DNA of 64,000 nucleotides from JAJPKK01 sp963807015 (GCA_963807015.1 CAWEAS010000010.1:1-64000); one strand, 5' to 3'; shown: positions 44,182 to 52,148, counted from the stretch's first letter. Program-made: numbers and translations. The notes: generated from the letters alone by a model not told the origin.

Positions 44182-45191
44182 CCCTCAACCCTCATGCGCG
44201 GATCGATGACGCCATAGAGGAGGTCGATCATCAAATTGAGCAGCACGTAAAGGACGGCCATGGTGAGCACGAAGCCCTGCACCGGCGCAAAATCCGACGT
44301 GATCAGCGCTTCCACCGCGTAAGAGCCGATGCCCGGCCAGGCAAACACCTTTTCCACCAGCACGTTGGCGCCGAGGAGGAAGGAGAACACCATGCCGAGC
44401 GTGGTGATGACCGGCAGCATGGCATTGCGGAACGCGTAGGTCAGAATGACCGTGCGCGACGGCAGACCGCCGGCGCGCGCCGTGCGCACGAAATCGGAGG
44501 CAAGCACCGACAGCATCGAAGCGCGGGTCATCCGGGTGATCGGCGCGAGCGAAAAGATCGCAAGCGTTGCGACTGGCAGCACGAGTTGGGCCGCCGCGGC
44601 ACGAAACACCTCGAGGTCGCCGGCGAGCAGACTGTCGATCAGATAGAATCCGGTAATGGTCGGTGGCGGCGAATAAAGAAAACTCAGCCGCCCGATCGGT
44701 TCGGCGGCCCAGCCGAGCTTGTAGTAGAAGACGTAGGCGAGCAGCAGGCCGGTGAAGAACACCGGCAACGACACGCCGGCGGTCGCGACGACGCGACAGG
44801 CGTGGTCGATGAATGAGCCCTGTTTGACCGCCGCAACGATCCCGAGCGGCACCGCGATCAGCATTGCGACGATGAGGCCGCACAGCGTGAGCTCCGCCGA
44901 GGCCGGCAACCGCGCCGCGATGTCAGCGGTCACCGACTGCCCGGTGGTGAGCGACTTGCCAAAATCGCCGTGGACGAGGTCCGTGACGTAGCGGACGAAT
45001 TGCTCGGGCAGCGATTTGTCGAGGCCGAGTTGCTTGCGCACCTCCTCGATCGCCTGCGGGGTAGCCGCCGGCCCCGCGAAATAGGCCGCGGTGTCGCCCG
45101 GCAGCACGCGCGTAAGCAGGAACGTCACGATGATGACCCCGATCAAGCTCGGGATCACGGTCGCAAGACGGTTGCCGATTTGCCTCAACAT
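44178..45191 (-). CDS. ABC importer permease, DppB type
   Basis: 337 aa from MLRQIGNRLATVIPSLIGVI at 45191. Six membrane helices, the conserved N-terminal LTRVLPGDTAAYFAG and RKQLGLDKSLPEQFVRYV, and the EAA region FVRTARAGGLPSRTVILTYA with FRNAMLPVITTLG. Start supported by homology; the open frame to 45290 runs through repeat copy D. The DppB/C pair imports di- and oligopeptides or, in many rhizobia, unrelated small amides. Confidence 0.92.
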   Translation of the reverse strand: MLRQIGNRLATVIPSLIGVIIVTFLLTRVLPGDTAAYFAGPAATPQAIEEVRKQLGLDKSLPEQFVRYVTDLVHGDFGKSLTTGQSVTADIAARLPASAELTLCGLIVAMLIAVPLGIVAAVKQGSFIDHACRVVATAGVSLPVFFTGLLLAYVFYYKLGWAAEPIGRLSFLYSPPPTITGFYLIDSLLAGDLEVFRAAAAQLVLPVATLAIFSLAPITRMTRASMLSVLASDFVRTARAGGLPSRTVILTYAFRNAMLPVITTLGMVFSFLLGANVLVEKVFAWPGIGSYAVEALITSDFAPVQGFVLTMAVLYVLLNLMIDLLYGVIDPRMRVEG

Positions 45192-45203
45192 GAAGATGTA
45201 CTC

Positions 45204-45348
45204 GTAGGGTGGGCAAAGGCGCAGGGCACAATGCCGGTTGTGTGCGTGACCTCTCGCGCCGTGCCCACCATGAGCGCCGCCGGTGGGCACGGCGGAAGGA
45301 ATGTCGCGTCAAGATACCAAGCGCCTCGGCCGCCTTTGCCCACCCTAC
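45204..45348. repeat. Dispersed inverted-repeat element, copy D
   Basis: 145 bp, ends GTAGGGTGGGCAAAGGCGCA and CGCCTTTGCCCACCCTACG, inner arms CCGTGCCCACC / GGTGGGCACGG. Placed between the substrate-binding-protein gene and the dppB-like gene. Such a structured insert after a binding-protein gene would raise its level relative to the permeases by stabilising the upstream mRNA. Confidence 0.85.
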
Positions 45349-45362
45349 GCTGTCGCATTGCC

Positions 45363-46985
45363 CTACCCTTTCGCGAGCGCGCGGTAGTCGAGGCGGCGGT
45401 GGAACCAATATTGATAGCCAGTGACATTCTTTTGCATGGCCACGTTGACATAGGGCTGGAACATCGGCAATCGCGGCACATCCGCGAAGGCGAGATCGAC
45501 GAAGCCCTTCACGTCCTTATCGTACTTCGTGGTATCGCCGACGGCGGCAGCGGCGCGGGCGCCGTCGATAAAGCCATCCATTTCCTTCGACTGGTAACTC
45601 ATGGTGTTAAAGACGGAATTCTGGCCGTGATAGCACCAGATGAAGAAATACTCCGGATAGTCGAGCCAGCCGGAAAAGACGTTGGTGTAGAGCGGCAGCG
45701 ACTTCTTGTTGAGCTCGGTTCGCCAGTTCGCGCCCGGTATCTTGTTGATCGTGGTCTTGATGCCGATCTGGGCAAGACTCTCCTGGGTGAGCACGCATAG
45801 CGGCTCGTTGATCCCGGCAAATCCGAGATCGAATGAGATCGTGGTCTCGAAGCCGTTGGGGTGGCCCGCCTCCGCCATGAGCTGCTTCGCCTTGGCGATG
45901 TCGGTGTAATATTTGTCGGGTTGCGGCCAGGCCACCGCCGTTTTGGTATCCGCGGGCGCGCCGTACATCGGCTTCGCGAGCCCGAACAGTACCGCGTCCA
46001 TGATCTTCTGGTACGGCAGCGCGTAACCGACCGCCTGGCGCACCTTGAGATTATCGAACGGCGGGTTCTTCACGTTCATGCCGATGTACTGGATGCCGTT
46101 GCTGTACGGCGTCGAGATGATCGAGAGCTTGCCGAGATTCTTGAGCTCGGCGAAATCCTTGTTGGGCAGATCGTAGGAGATATCGGCGTCGCCCCGCTCG
46201 AGCAGTGCACGGCGATTGCCGGAGGACGGCACGATGCGCCACACGATGCGGCGCACTTTCGGCAGCGGGCCGCCGGTCCACTTGTCATTGCGCTCGTAGA
46301 CGACCTCGGTGCCGGGCGTCCAATTGGCGACGCGGTAGGCGCCGCTGCCGGCGGTGTTCTGCTTGGTCCATTCGAGGCCCCACGGATCCTTTTCGGTGAC
46401 GTGCTTCTTCACGAGTTCCGAATTGAGAATGCAGGGCACGATGACGGCGAGGTCCGGTACCGTGAGACGATCCTTGCGCAGGAAATCGACGCGGAACGTG
46501 TGATCGTCGACGACCACGAACTGCTCGGGCTTTTCCAGCGAGCCGGCGCCCATCTGGAAGGTCGGAAAGCCGCCGACCGTGACGGCGCGGTCGAATGACC
46601 ACTTCACGTCCTTGGCGGTCACCGGGGTGCCGTCCTGGAAGACCGCGTTCTTCTTCAGCGTGAAGGTGACGGACATGTCGCCGACCTTCATGTCGTCGGC
46701 GAGCTCCATCTTGAACTTGTCTTTGTCGTAGTAGGGCGTGCCGTTCTCGCCGGTCTTCATCTCGTGGCTGATGAGGCGGTCGTAACAATTCCACGACACT
46801 TCGTAGCCGGGCACGTTGGTGCCGATGCCGTGGATATCGAGATTGTTGGGTCCGCTTTCGGAAACGATCAGGAGGGTTTCCTGGCGAGCCTGCGCTTTGG
46901 CCGGGGAGAACACGGCCGGTGCCGCCGGCAAGGCACTGCCTGCGGCGAGCACTGAGACGGATTTGAGAAAGTCACGACGCTTCAT
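45363..46985 (-). CDS. Periplasmic substrate-binding protein of the ABC importer (DppA/OppA type, Tat signal)
   Basis: 540 aa. Start at 46985 has GGGAGG seven bases upstream. The leader MKRRDFLKSVSVLAAGSALP contains a twin-arginine motif (RRDFLK), so export goes by the Tat route. SBP family 5 features: VSWNCYDRLISHE, FTLKKNAVFQDGTPVTAKDV, SGAYRVANWTPGTEVVYERN, FDNLKVRQAVGYALPYQKI. First gene of the operon and behind a sigma-54-type promoter. The divergent biuret-hydrolase-like gene suggests the ligand is biuret, another ureide or an N-rich peptide rather than common peptides. Confidence 0.9.
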   Translation of the reverse strand: MKRRDFLKSVSVLAAGSALPAAPAVFSPAKAQARQETLLIVSESGPNNLDIHGIGTNVPGYEVSWNCYDRLISHEMKTGENGTPYYDKDKFKMELADDMKVGDMSVTFTLKKNAVFQDGTPVTAKDVKWSFDRAVTVGGFPTFQMGAGSLEKPEQFVVVDDHTFRVDFLRKDRLTVPDLAVIVPCILNSELVKKHVTEKDPWGLEWTKQNTAGSGAYRVANWTPGTEVVYERNDKWTGGPLPKVRRIVWRIVPSSGNRRALLERGDADISYDLPNKDFAELKNLGKLSIISTPYSNGIQYIGMNVKNPPFDNLKVRQAVGYALPYQKIMDAVLFGLAKPMYGAPADTKTAVAWPQPDKYYTDIAKAKQLMAEAGHPNGFETTISFDLGFAGINEPLCVLTQESLAQIGIKTTINKIPGANWRTELNKKSLPLYTNVFSGWLDYPEYFFIWCYHGQNSVFNTMSYQSKEMDGFIDGARAAAAVGDTTKYDKDVKGFVDLAFADVPRLPMFQPYVNVAMQKNVTGYQYWFHRRLDYRALAKG

Positions 46986-47042
46986 GTGTTCGCCTCCCAC
47001 AATGGCGCTCGCAGCACGCGGGCCACGATCCGGCCATGTTCC

Positions 47043-47057
47043 GCAAAGGTCGTGCCA
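47043..47057 (-). promoter_or_regulatory. Sigma-54 promoter of the ABC importer operon
   Basis: Minus strand TGGCACGACCTTTGC, identical to the consensus TGGCACG-N4-TTGC with GG and GC 10 bp apart. The start would be near 47031, 46 bp before the ATG at 46985. Sigma-54 promoters need an activator such as NtrC, so this points to nitrogen control. Confidence 0.75.
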
Positions 47058-47168
47058 GCGCCGTTCCCGTCGCGAACCGATTCACTAACGCTTTGGATTT
47101 GCAGGCCAGTTTGGCGATGCGGCAGCGGGCCCAAGAGCCTGCTTCATGGGTCTTGCCTGCGATCCGGC

Positions 47169-47202
47169 GATGCCTGCGCACAATTTAGGCATCAGCGCAG
47201 GC
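47169..47202. promoter_or_regulatory. Overlapping inverted repeats between divergent sigma-54 promoters
   Basis: GATGCCT (47169-47175) and AGGCATC (47187-47193) form one perfect inverted repeat, GCCTGCGC (47172-47179) and GCGCAGGC (47195-47202) a second. Together they span 34 bp between the two divergent promoters, 112 bp from one -12 element and 32 bp from the other -24. A plausible enhancer or repressor site; it does not match the enteric NtrC site closely. Confidence 0.45.
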
Positions 47203-47233
47203 GGACCGACGGCGACAATCGTCGCGTCGCCCC

Positions 47234-47248
47234 TGGCATAAATCTTGC
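47234..47248 (+). promoter_or_regulatory. Sigma-54-type promoter of the biuret-hydrolase-like gene
   Basis: TGGCATAAATCTTGC keeps the GG-N10-GC spacing and TTGC, with AT for the usual AC-G after TGGC. The start would be near 47260, leaving a 62-nt leader with AGGAGG at 47311-47316. Confidence 0.65.
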
Positions 47249-47321
47249 GAATTTCGTTCAACTAAAAGCGGCGGAAAATTCGTGCGGATATCAAGCCGCG
47301 CCCGTGCCGCAGGAGGTCAGC

Positions 47322-48005
47322 ATGGCGACCATCAACATCATTGCCGAACCGAGCCCGCTCAGCGTCGATCTCTCCCGTGCCGCGCTCGTCATCATCGACA
47401 TGCAGCGCGACTTTCTGGAGCCCGGCGGTTTCGGCGAGGCGCTGGGCAATGATGTGTCGCGGCTCAAGGCAGCGGTCGAGCCGTGCCGCGCGGTGCTCGC
47501 CGCCTTCCGCAAAGACAGCCTCCTTGTCATTCACACCCGCGAGGGCCACCGGCCCGATCTCACCGACGCGCCGCCGCACAAGGTGCTGCGCGGCGAGCCG
47601 TCGACCCGTATCGGCGCGCCTGGCCCGATGGGGCGCATCCTGGTGCGCGGCGAGCCCGGCCACGACATCATCCCGGAGCTTTATCCGATGGCCGGCGAGC
47701 CGGTGATCGACAAGCCAGGCAAAGGCGCGTTCTACCAGACCGACCTCGACCTGATGCTGCGCAACCGCAGCATCGACACATTATTCGTGTGCGGGGTAAC
47801 GACCGAAGTGTGCGTCAACACGACGATTCGCGAGGCCAACGATCGTGGCTATCGCTGTATTGCCATGTCCGACTGCTGCGCGTCCTATTTTCCGGAATTC
47901 CACGAGATGGGATTGAAGATGGTCAAGGCACAGGGCGGCATCTTCGGCTCGGTCGCCTCCTCGCGCGCCCTCCTCGACGGCCTCGAGATGGCGACCGCGG
48001 CGTAG
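47322..48005 (+). CDS. biuH: Biuret-hydrolase-like cysteine hydrolase (isochorismatase superfamily)
   Basis: 227 aa. Triad D26 (VIIDMQRDF), K134 (DKPGKGAF) and C164 (GVTTEVCVNTT). The segments LVIHTREGHRPDL, GRILVRGEPGHDIIPELYP, REANDRGYRCIAMSDCC and MVKAQGGIFGSVA agree closely with what I recall of BiuH from Rhizobium leguminosarum, which cleaves biuret to allophanate and ammonia; ureidoacrylate and carbamoylsarcosine hydrolases are the alternatives. AtzF in this window would finish the pathway. Divergent from an ABC importer, and both have sigma-54-type promoters. Start at 47322 has AGGAGG eight bases before it; the open frame to 46986 passes through the promoter. Confidence 0.72.
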   Translation: MATINIIAEPSPLSVDLSRAALVIIDMQRDFLEPGGFGEALGNDVSRLKAAVEPCRAVLAAFRKDSLLVIHTREGHRPDLTDAPPHKVLRGEPSTRIGAPGPMGRILVRGEPGHDIIPELYPMAGEPVIDKPGKGAFYQTDLDLMLRNRSIDTLFVCGVTTEVCVNTTIREANDRGYRCIAMSDCCASYFPEFHEMGLKMVKAQGGIFGSVASSRALLDGLEMATAA

Positions 48006-48116
48006 CTTGCCGTCGTCCGTCCGTAGAGTGTTCAAAGCGCGGACGTGTCCGCGCGTGCGCACCGTTGACGCAAGACATTTCTCACAGGGTTTGCGAAGCG
48101 ACGGTGCGCAAGCCGC

Positions 48117-48806
48117 GCGGTATTGGCTGGCGCCACTCGCTTCGATCGCTTCCTTGAGCCGGCGACCTTTGTCTTTCATAGCGCCGTCGATAAGCGGAGC
48201 GGTTATCTCGTTCTGACGCCAGGGCGGCAACGAAGTTGATGTCTTCCAGTCGGCCGTGGGGAATCGCTGGCGTGATGACAAGCCGCTCGCCGCGGCGTGC
48301 TCTGCCGTAGCGCCGTGTCATGTTGGTGGTCGCCCAGGTCTCGTCGATGAAGACGAGGCGGGCTGCATTCATAGCCGGCTGCTCTCGCCGCCACGTCGCG
48401 CGGGCTTCGGCAATGTCGGGGCGCGCCTGTTCGGCCGCGTGATGCGTCTTTTTTTGAGCGTCAACCCAAGCCGATGCAACGTATTCCACATGCCGCCTTG
48501 GCTCACCGAGATGCCGTGCTTCGTCAACACCCAGGCACGCAATTCATCAAGTGTCGCATCGGGCTGCGATGAGACCTGGTCGCGGATCGCCTGATGATGC
48601 GGCTCAAGTTTCCATGCCAGATGACACCGTTGCGGCCGAGCAGTGGTCTCGCCGGTGGCACGTCGCCGGCCCAAGGCTTTGTAGATGTACGACACGCTGA
48701 CCCGAAACAACGGCGCGGCCTGGTAAACCGGCGTGCCAGCGTCGACCGCAGCCAGCACACGTTCGCGCAAATCCTGCGAATAAGACTGTCCCCTTCGCCA
48801 GCTCAT
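48117..48806 (-). pseudogene. IS630-family transposase remnant
   Basis: The N-terminal helix-turn-helix part starts at 48806 (SYSQDLRERVLAAVDAGT). A run of seven A (48449-48455 on the plus strand as T) lies in LKKR/KKKTHHAAEQ and is the usual ribosomal frameshift site of this family. The catalytic part follows in the second frame with the first DDE aspartate in FIDETWATTNMTRRYG. Near 48230 a further frame change leads to RQNEITAPLIDGAM, after which about 60 residues including the second Asp are missing and only KGRRLKEAIEASGAS remains. Inactive. No terminal inverted repeats identified. Confidence 0.8.
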
Positions 48807-49093
48807 CGAATCCCCCAGCCATCAAAAGCTGGAAGCCCATGAATCACAGAACCGCGGCCAGGGGAATCCCGTCCCGATTCCAGTCAACGTGAGGATGCTC
48901 TAATAGGCTCAGGCCATGCTCATTTTTCGTGACTGTTTCTTGACTACCGCGCCTCATTAATGCGCGCGGTGCCGCGGCCGTGTGGAGGCTGCGAACGAAC
49001 GTTCGGCTCACGCAATTTCATTTAAGCCCGCGGGACCGGCATTTTCTCGTCGCGGTCGCTGCAGCAACCGAAGCGAACAGTATCGTCGAAAAC
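48807..49093 (+). other. Upstream region of the NCS2 permease promoter
   Basis: Non-coding stretch after the IS630 remnant. A perfect palindrome CGAACGTTCG at 48996-49005 lies 89 bp upstream of the sigma-54 element, a suitable distance for an activator site. An open frame running from 48980 into the permease has no homology in its first 149 codons and crosses the promoter. Confidence 0.45.
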
Positions 49094-49108
49094 TGGCACG
49101 CTCTTTGC
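49094..49108 (+). promoter_or_regulatory. Sigma-54 promoter of the NCS2 permease gene
   Basis: TGGCACGCTCTTTGC matches the consensus TGGCACG-N4-TTGC exactly with GG and GC 10 bp apart. Transcription would begin near 49120, giving a leader of about 307 nt before the ATG at 49427. Confidence 0.75.
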
Positions 49109-49119
49109 GAGACAATAAA

Positions 49120-49426
49120 TCGTAAGGTTTCGCTGCCGCTGATGCGGGGAGCAAAGCGGCAGTCCCTCCGGCCGATTGCGCTGGAGTTAGATCGGCATCA
49201 GACCGATCGCCAAAACATAGATCGACGACGTCGATCGACATGTACCGAAAGAGATTTCGGGAGGAGAGGACAGGCCGCATTCGTCGCGGCGTCCTCAAAC
49301 CTCCCAGCACCAATCTTCCCTCCAGGGGGCGGGTGTCTGCAGGTCCGTAATTCCCGGCAAACGGATCTCGCAGGCGCCCGCTTCCCCGGCGGGAAGACCC
49401 TTATCTGCGCGCTACGGGAGATTGCT
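49120..49426 (+). ncRNA. Structured 5' leader of the NCS2 permease mRNA
   Basis: Five hairpins can be drawn. 49133-49162: CTGCCGCT/AGCGGCAG. 49220-49236: GATCGAC/GTCGATC. 49259-49305: three stacked helices GGGAGG/CCTCCC, GAGGAC/GTCCTC and GCCGC/GCGGC with A/AAA and AG interruptions. 49337-49373: CTGC-AGGTCCG with CGGATCT-C-GCAG. 49377-49393: CCCGC/GCGGG. The CTCCC at 49301-49305 can alternatively pair with the GGGAG ribosome-binding site at 49416-49420. This suggests a regulatory RNA; I do not recognise the class. Confidence 0.45.
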
Positions 49427-51016
49427 ATGGCCGATGCCGCTTTCAAACCCAAGCTGTGGACGTCCGGCGACTGGAACGCCTTCTTCGGATTTGGCACCAA
49501 CATTCTCGTCAACATGCTGACGCTGACGGCGCTGCTGCGCTTCGTGATCAAGATGCCGGACTCGCTGGTGTTCGGGCGCATCTTGCCGGCGGTCGGCCTG
49601 ATGATGTGCCTGAGCACGATGTACTACGCCTTCCTCGCCTATCAGCTGGCGAAGAAGACGGGCCGCAGCGATGTCTGCGCGCTGCCCTCGGGCATCAGCG
49701 TGCCCCACATGTTCATCGTCGTCTTCGTGATCATGCTGCCGATCGCGCTCAGCACAGGCAATCCGGAAAAAGGCTGGCAGGCCGGCCTCGTCTGGGTGTT
49801 CTTCCAGAGCTTCATCCTGATGATCGGCGGCTTCATCGCGCCGTATGTCCGCGCCATCACGCCGCGCGCCGCCCTGCTCGGCACGCTCGCCGGGGTCTCC
49901 ATCACCTTCATCTCGATGAAGCCCGCGCTCGACATGTACATGACGCCGGTGATCGGCCTCACCTGCTTTGCCATCATCATGGTGAGCTGGTTCGGCGGCG
50001 TGAAATATCCGAAGGGCATCCCAGCGGGCCTTGTCGCCATTATTGTCGGCATGATCATCGCCTGGGGGTCGAACCTCTTCAATCTCGGCTACGGCGGGCT
50101 GAGCCTCGACGGGCTTGGCAAGGCCATCTCGGGCTTCGGCTTCTCGCTGCCGATCCCGGCCTTCAACACCGTGTTTTCGGGCTTCGAATATCTCGGCATC
50201 ATCCTCGTCACCGCAATCCCGTTCGGCATCTATGACCTCGTCGAGGCCATGGACAATGTCGAGAGCGCGGAAGCCGCAGGCGACGCCTATCCGACGACGC
50301 GGGTGCTGACCGCGGACGGCGTCGTCAGCCTGATCGGCTGCCTCATGGGCAACCCGTTCATCAACGCCGTCTACATCGGCCATCCCGGCTGGAAGGCGAT
50401 GGGTGGCCGCATCGGCTATTCCGCCGCGACCGGCATCATGGTGATCATCCTCGCCTGGTTCGGGGTCATTGCCGTGCTGCTGGCCTTGATCCCCGTGGTC
50501 GCGATTTCCCCGATCCTGCTCTACATCGGCATGCTGATCGGCGCACAGGCGTTCCAGACCACGCCCGCCAAGCACGCGCCGGCGATCGTGCTTGCACTGA
50601 TGCCGCATCTCGCGGCGTGGGCCAAAACCATGCTCGACGGCGCGCTCGGCGCGGCGGGCACAAGCGCCGCCGCAGTCGGTCTCGACAAGCTCGCCGGCCA
50701 AGGCGTGCTCTACGACGGCCTGAAATTGCTCGGCGGCGGTTCGATCGTGACCGGGCTCGTGCTCGGCGCGATCGGGACATTCGTGATCGACCGGCAGTTC
50801 GCCAAAGCGTCGGCGTTCGCCCTTGCCGGCGCAGTCCTCACCTACTTCGGCTTCATGCATGGTGAGGCGATCGGCATACCGCTCGTCCCGCCGACGGTCG
50901 CGGTCGCCTATCTCGTCGTGGCGGCCTTCATCTACGGCCTCAGCCGCTATCCGGAGCTTGCTACGATCGAGATGGCACCGCCGACCAAGGAGGCGCTCGC
51001 CCATCCGGCGGAGTGA
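49427..51016 (+). CDS. NCS2-family nucleobase permease
   Basis: 529 aa, 12-14 membrane segments, starting MADAAFKPKLWTSGDWNAFF after GGGAG. Contains PAVGLMMCLSTMYYAFLAYQ, ALPSGISVPHMFIV and the central EAMDNVESAEAAGDAYPTTR preceding GVVSLIGCLMGNPFINAVYIGHPGWKAMGGRIG, the AzgA/guanine-xanthine-like region of NCS2 carriers. The usual NCS2 glutamate is in DLVEAMDN. The neighbourhood (8-oxoguanine deaminase, XdhC, XdhB) argues for a purine base such as xanthine, urate or hypoxanthine. Own sigma-54 promoter and long structured leader. Confidence 0.8.
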   Translation: MADAAFKPKLWTSGDWNAFFGFGTNILVNMLTLTALLRFVIKMPDSLVFGRILPAVGLMMCLSTMYYAFLAYQLAKKTGRSDVCALPSGISVPHMFIVVFVIMLPIALSTGNPEKGWQAGLVWVFFQSFILMIGGFIAPYVRAITPRAALLGTLAGVSITFISMKPALDMYMTPVIGLTCFAIIMVSWFGGVKYPKGIPAGLVAIIVGMIIAWGSNLFNLGYGGLSLDGLGKAISGFGFSLPIPAFNTVFSGFEYLGIILVTAIPFGIYDLVEAMDNVESAEAAGDAYPTTRVLTADGVVSLIGCLMGNPFINAVYIGHPGWKAMGGRIGYSAATGIMVIILAWFGVIAVLLALIPVVAISPILLYIGMLIGAQAFQTTPAKHAPAIVLALMPHLAAWAKTMLDGALGAAGTSAAAVGLDKLAGQGVLYDGLKLLGGGSIVTGLVLGAIGTFVIDRQFAKASAFALAGAVLTYFGFMHGEAIGIPLVPPTVAVAYLVVAAFIYGLSRYPELATIEMAPPTKEALAHPAE

Positions 51017-51030
51017 GCCGCTGCAATTGC

Positions 51031-51057
51031 CGCGCGCCGGTTTGGCACCGGCGCGCG
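51031..51057 (+). terminator. Strong hairpin after the NCS2 permease gene
   Basis: CGCGCGCCGGT (51031-51041) and ACCGGCGCGCG (51047-51057) form a perfect 11-bp stem around TTGGC, with GCAAT/ATTGC flanks able to extend it. No T tract follows, so termination may be partial or the structure may only separate the two transcription units. Confidence 0.55.
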
Positions 51058-51100
51058 ATTGCGTGTGCGGCGTGGATAGCTGCTTTGGCACATTGACCTG

Positions 51101-51151
51101 CCTCCCGGTTGGTATCACCCTTGCTTGACGGGCATGATGCCAACCAGGAGG
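51101..51151 (+). ncRNA. Probable NMT1-type (xanthine/urate) riboswitch sequestering the SD site
   Basis: GGTTGGTATCA (51107-51117) pairs with TGATGCCAACC (51135-51145) over 11 bp with one wobble. The enclosed CCCTTGCTTGACGGGCA contains a 3-bp CCC/GGG stem. Outside, CCTCC (51101-51105) pairs with GGAGG (51147-51151), the Shine-Dalgarno sequence of the NMT1-family gene starting at 51159, with a single C/A mismatch between. A ligand stabilising this fold would block translation. NMT1-motif RNAs, named for this gene family, sense xanthine and uric acid; the fit to their consensus is from memory. Confidence 0.6.
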
Positions 51152-51158
51152 TGTTCAC

Positions 51159-52148
51159 ATGCCAACCGCATTGTTTACGAGGCGATTTCTTTGCTGCGCC
51201 GCCGCCGTCGGCGCGCTCGCATTCGCGCAGGCGGCACATGCCGCAGAGAAGGTCACCTTCCTCACCAACTGGTTCGCCCAGGCTGAGCACGGCGGCTTCT
51301 ACGAGGCCAAGGCGACCGGCCTCTACGACAAGGCCGGGCTCGACGTCACCATCAAGATGGGCGGCCCGCAGATCAACGTGATGCAGCTTCTGCTCGCGGG
51401 CGAAGCCGATGTCGTCATGGGCTACGATCTTCAGGTGCTGAAAGGGCTGGAACAGGGCTTTCCGGTCACCACCATTGCGACCTCGTTTCAATTCGACCTG
51501 CAAGGCATGATGACCCATCCGGACGTCAACAGCCTTGCCGATCTCAAGGGCAAGACCATCCTGGTAGCTTCGTCAGGCCGCGTGACCTGGTGGCCGTGGT
51601 TCAAAGCGAAATACGGCTATTCCGACGAGCAGACGCGACCCTACACCTTCAACCTGCAGCCGTTCTTTGCCGACCCCAACGCGGTGCAGCAGGCCTACCC
51701 GTCGTCGGAGCCGTTCGCTGCCAAGGAGGCAGGACACGCGGTGAAATTCTTCCTGTTCGCGAAGGACGGCTATCCGCCCTACGGCACCACCATGGTCACG
51801 ACCAAGGCCTTCGTCGAGAAGCGGCCGGATGTCGCCGCACGTTTCGTCAAGGCGACGCTCGAGGGCTGGCGCGACTACATGAAAAATCCCGGACCGGCCA
51901 ACGTCCTCATCAAGGTCGCCGATCCGAAGATGACCGACGCGCAGATCGCCTTCGCCATCGAGCAACTCAAGGACCTCAAGGCGGTCGATGGCGGCGATGC
52001 CGCAACCATGGGCATCGGCATCATGACCGAGGCGCGCTGGAAGGCGACCTACGATTTCGCGGTCGCGGGCGGCCTGCTCAAGCCCGAGGTCGATTGGCGT
52101 GCGGCCTTCACCGACCGCTTCGTCAAAGGGCTGAAATTGTCGATGTGA
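51159..52148 (+). CDS. NMT1/THI5-like ABC substrate-binding protein
   Basis: 329 aa with signal peptide (RRFLCCAAAVGALAFAQAAHA). NMT1/THI5-like fold: KVTFLTNWFAQAEHGGFYEA, YDKAGLDVTIKMGGPQINVM, LLAGEADVVMGYDLQVL. Proteins of this type bind pyrimidine thiamine precursors, riboflavin, nucleobases or related rings. With an 8-oxoguanine-deaminase-like enzyme as last operon member and a xanthine/urate-type riboswitch in front, an oxidised purine is the likely ligand. The ribosome site AGGAGG is seven bases before the ATG and buried in the leader hairpin. Confidence 0.88.
   Translation: MPTALFTRRFLCCAAAVGALAFAQAAHAAEKVTFLTNWFAQAEHGGFYEAKATGLYDKAGLDVTIKMGGPQINVMQLLLAGEADVVMGYDLQVLKGLEQGFPVTTIATSFQFDLQGMMTHPDVNSLADLKGKTILVASSGRVTWWPWFKAKYGYSDEQTRPYTFNLQPFFADPNAVQQAYPSSEPFAAKEAGHAVKFFLFAKDGYPPYGTTMVTTKAFVEKRPDVAARFVKATLEGWRDYMKNPGPANVLIKVADPKMTDAQIAFAIEQLKDLKAVDGGDAATMGIGIMTEARWKATYDFAVAGGLLKPEVDWRAAFTDRFVKGLKLSM

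Noticed and set aside
48980..49426. N-terminal extension of the NCS2 permease
   Set aside because: No homology, crosses the sigma-54 promoter, and the ATG at 49427 has a good ribosome-binding site.
51085..51101. Sigma-54-like TGGCACATTGACCTGC before the NMT1 operon
   Set aside because: GG and GC are 11 bp apart instead of 10 and the -12 half lacks TTGC.
49412..51118. 568-codon open frame opposite the NCS2 permease
   Set aside because: Composition dominated by Asp, His, Arg and Glu, opposite a clear membrane protein; not coding.
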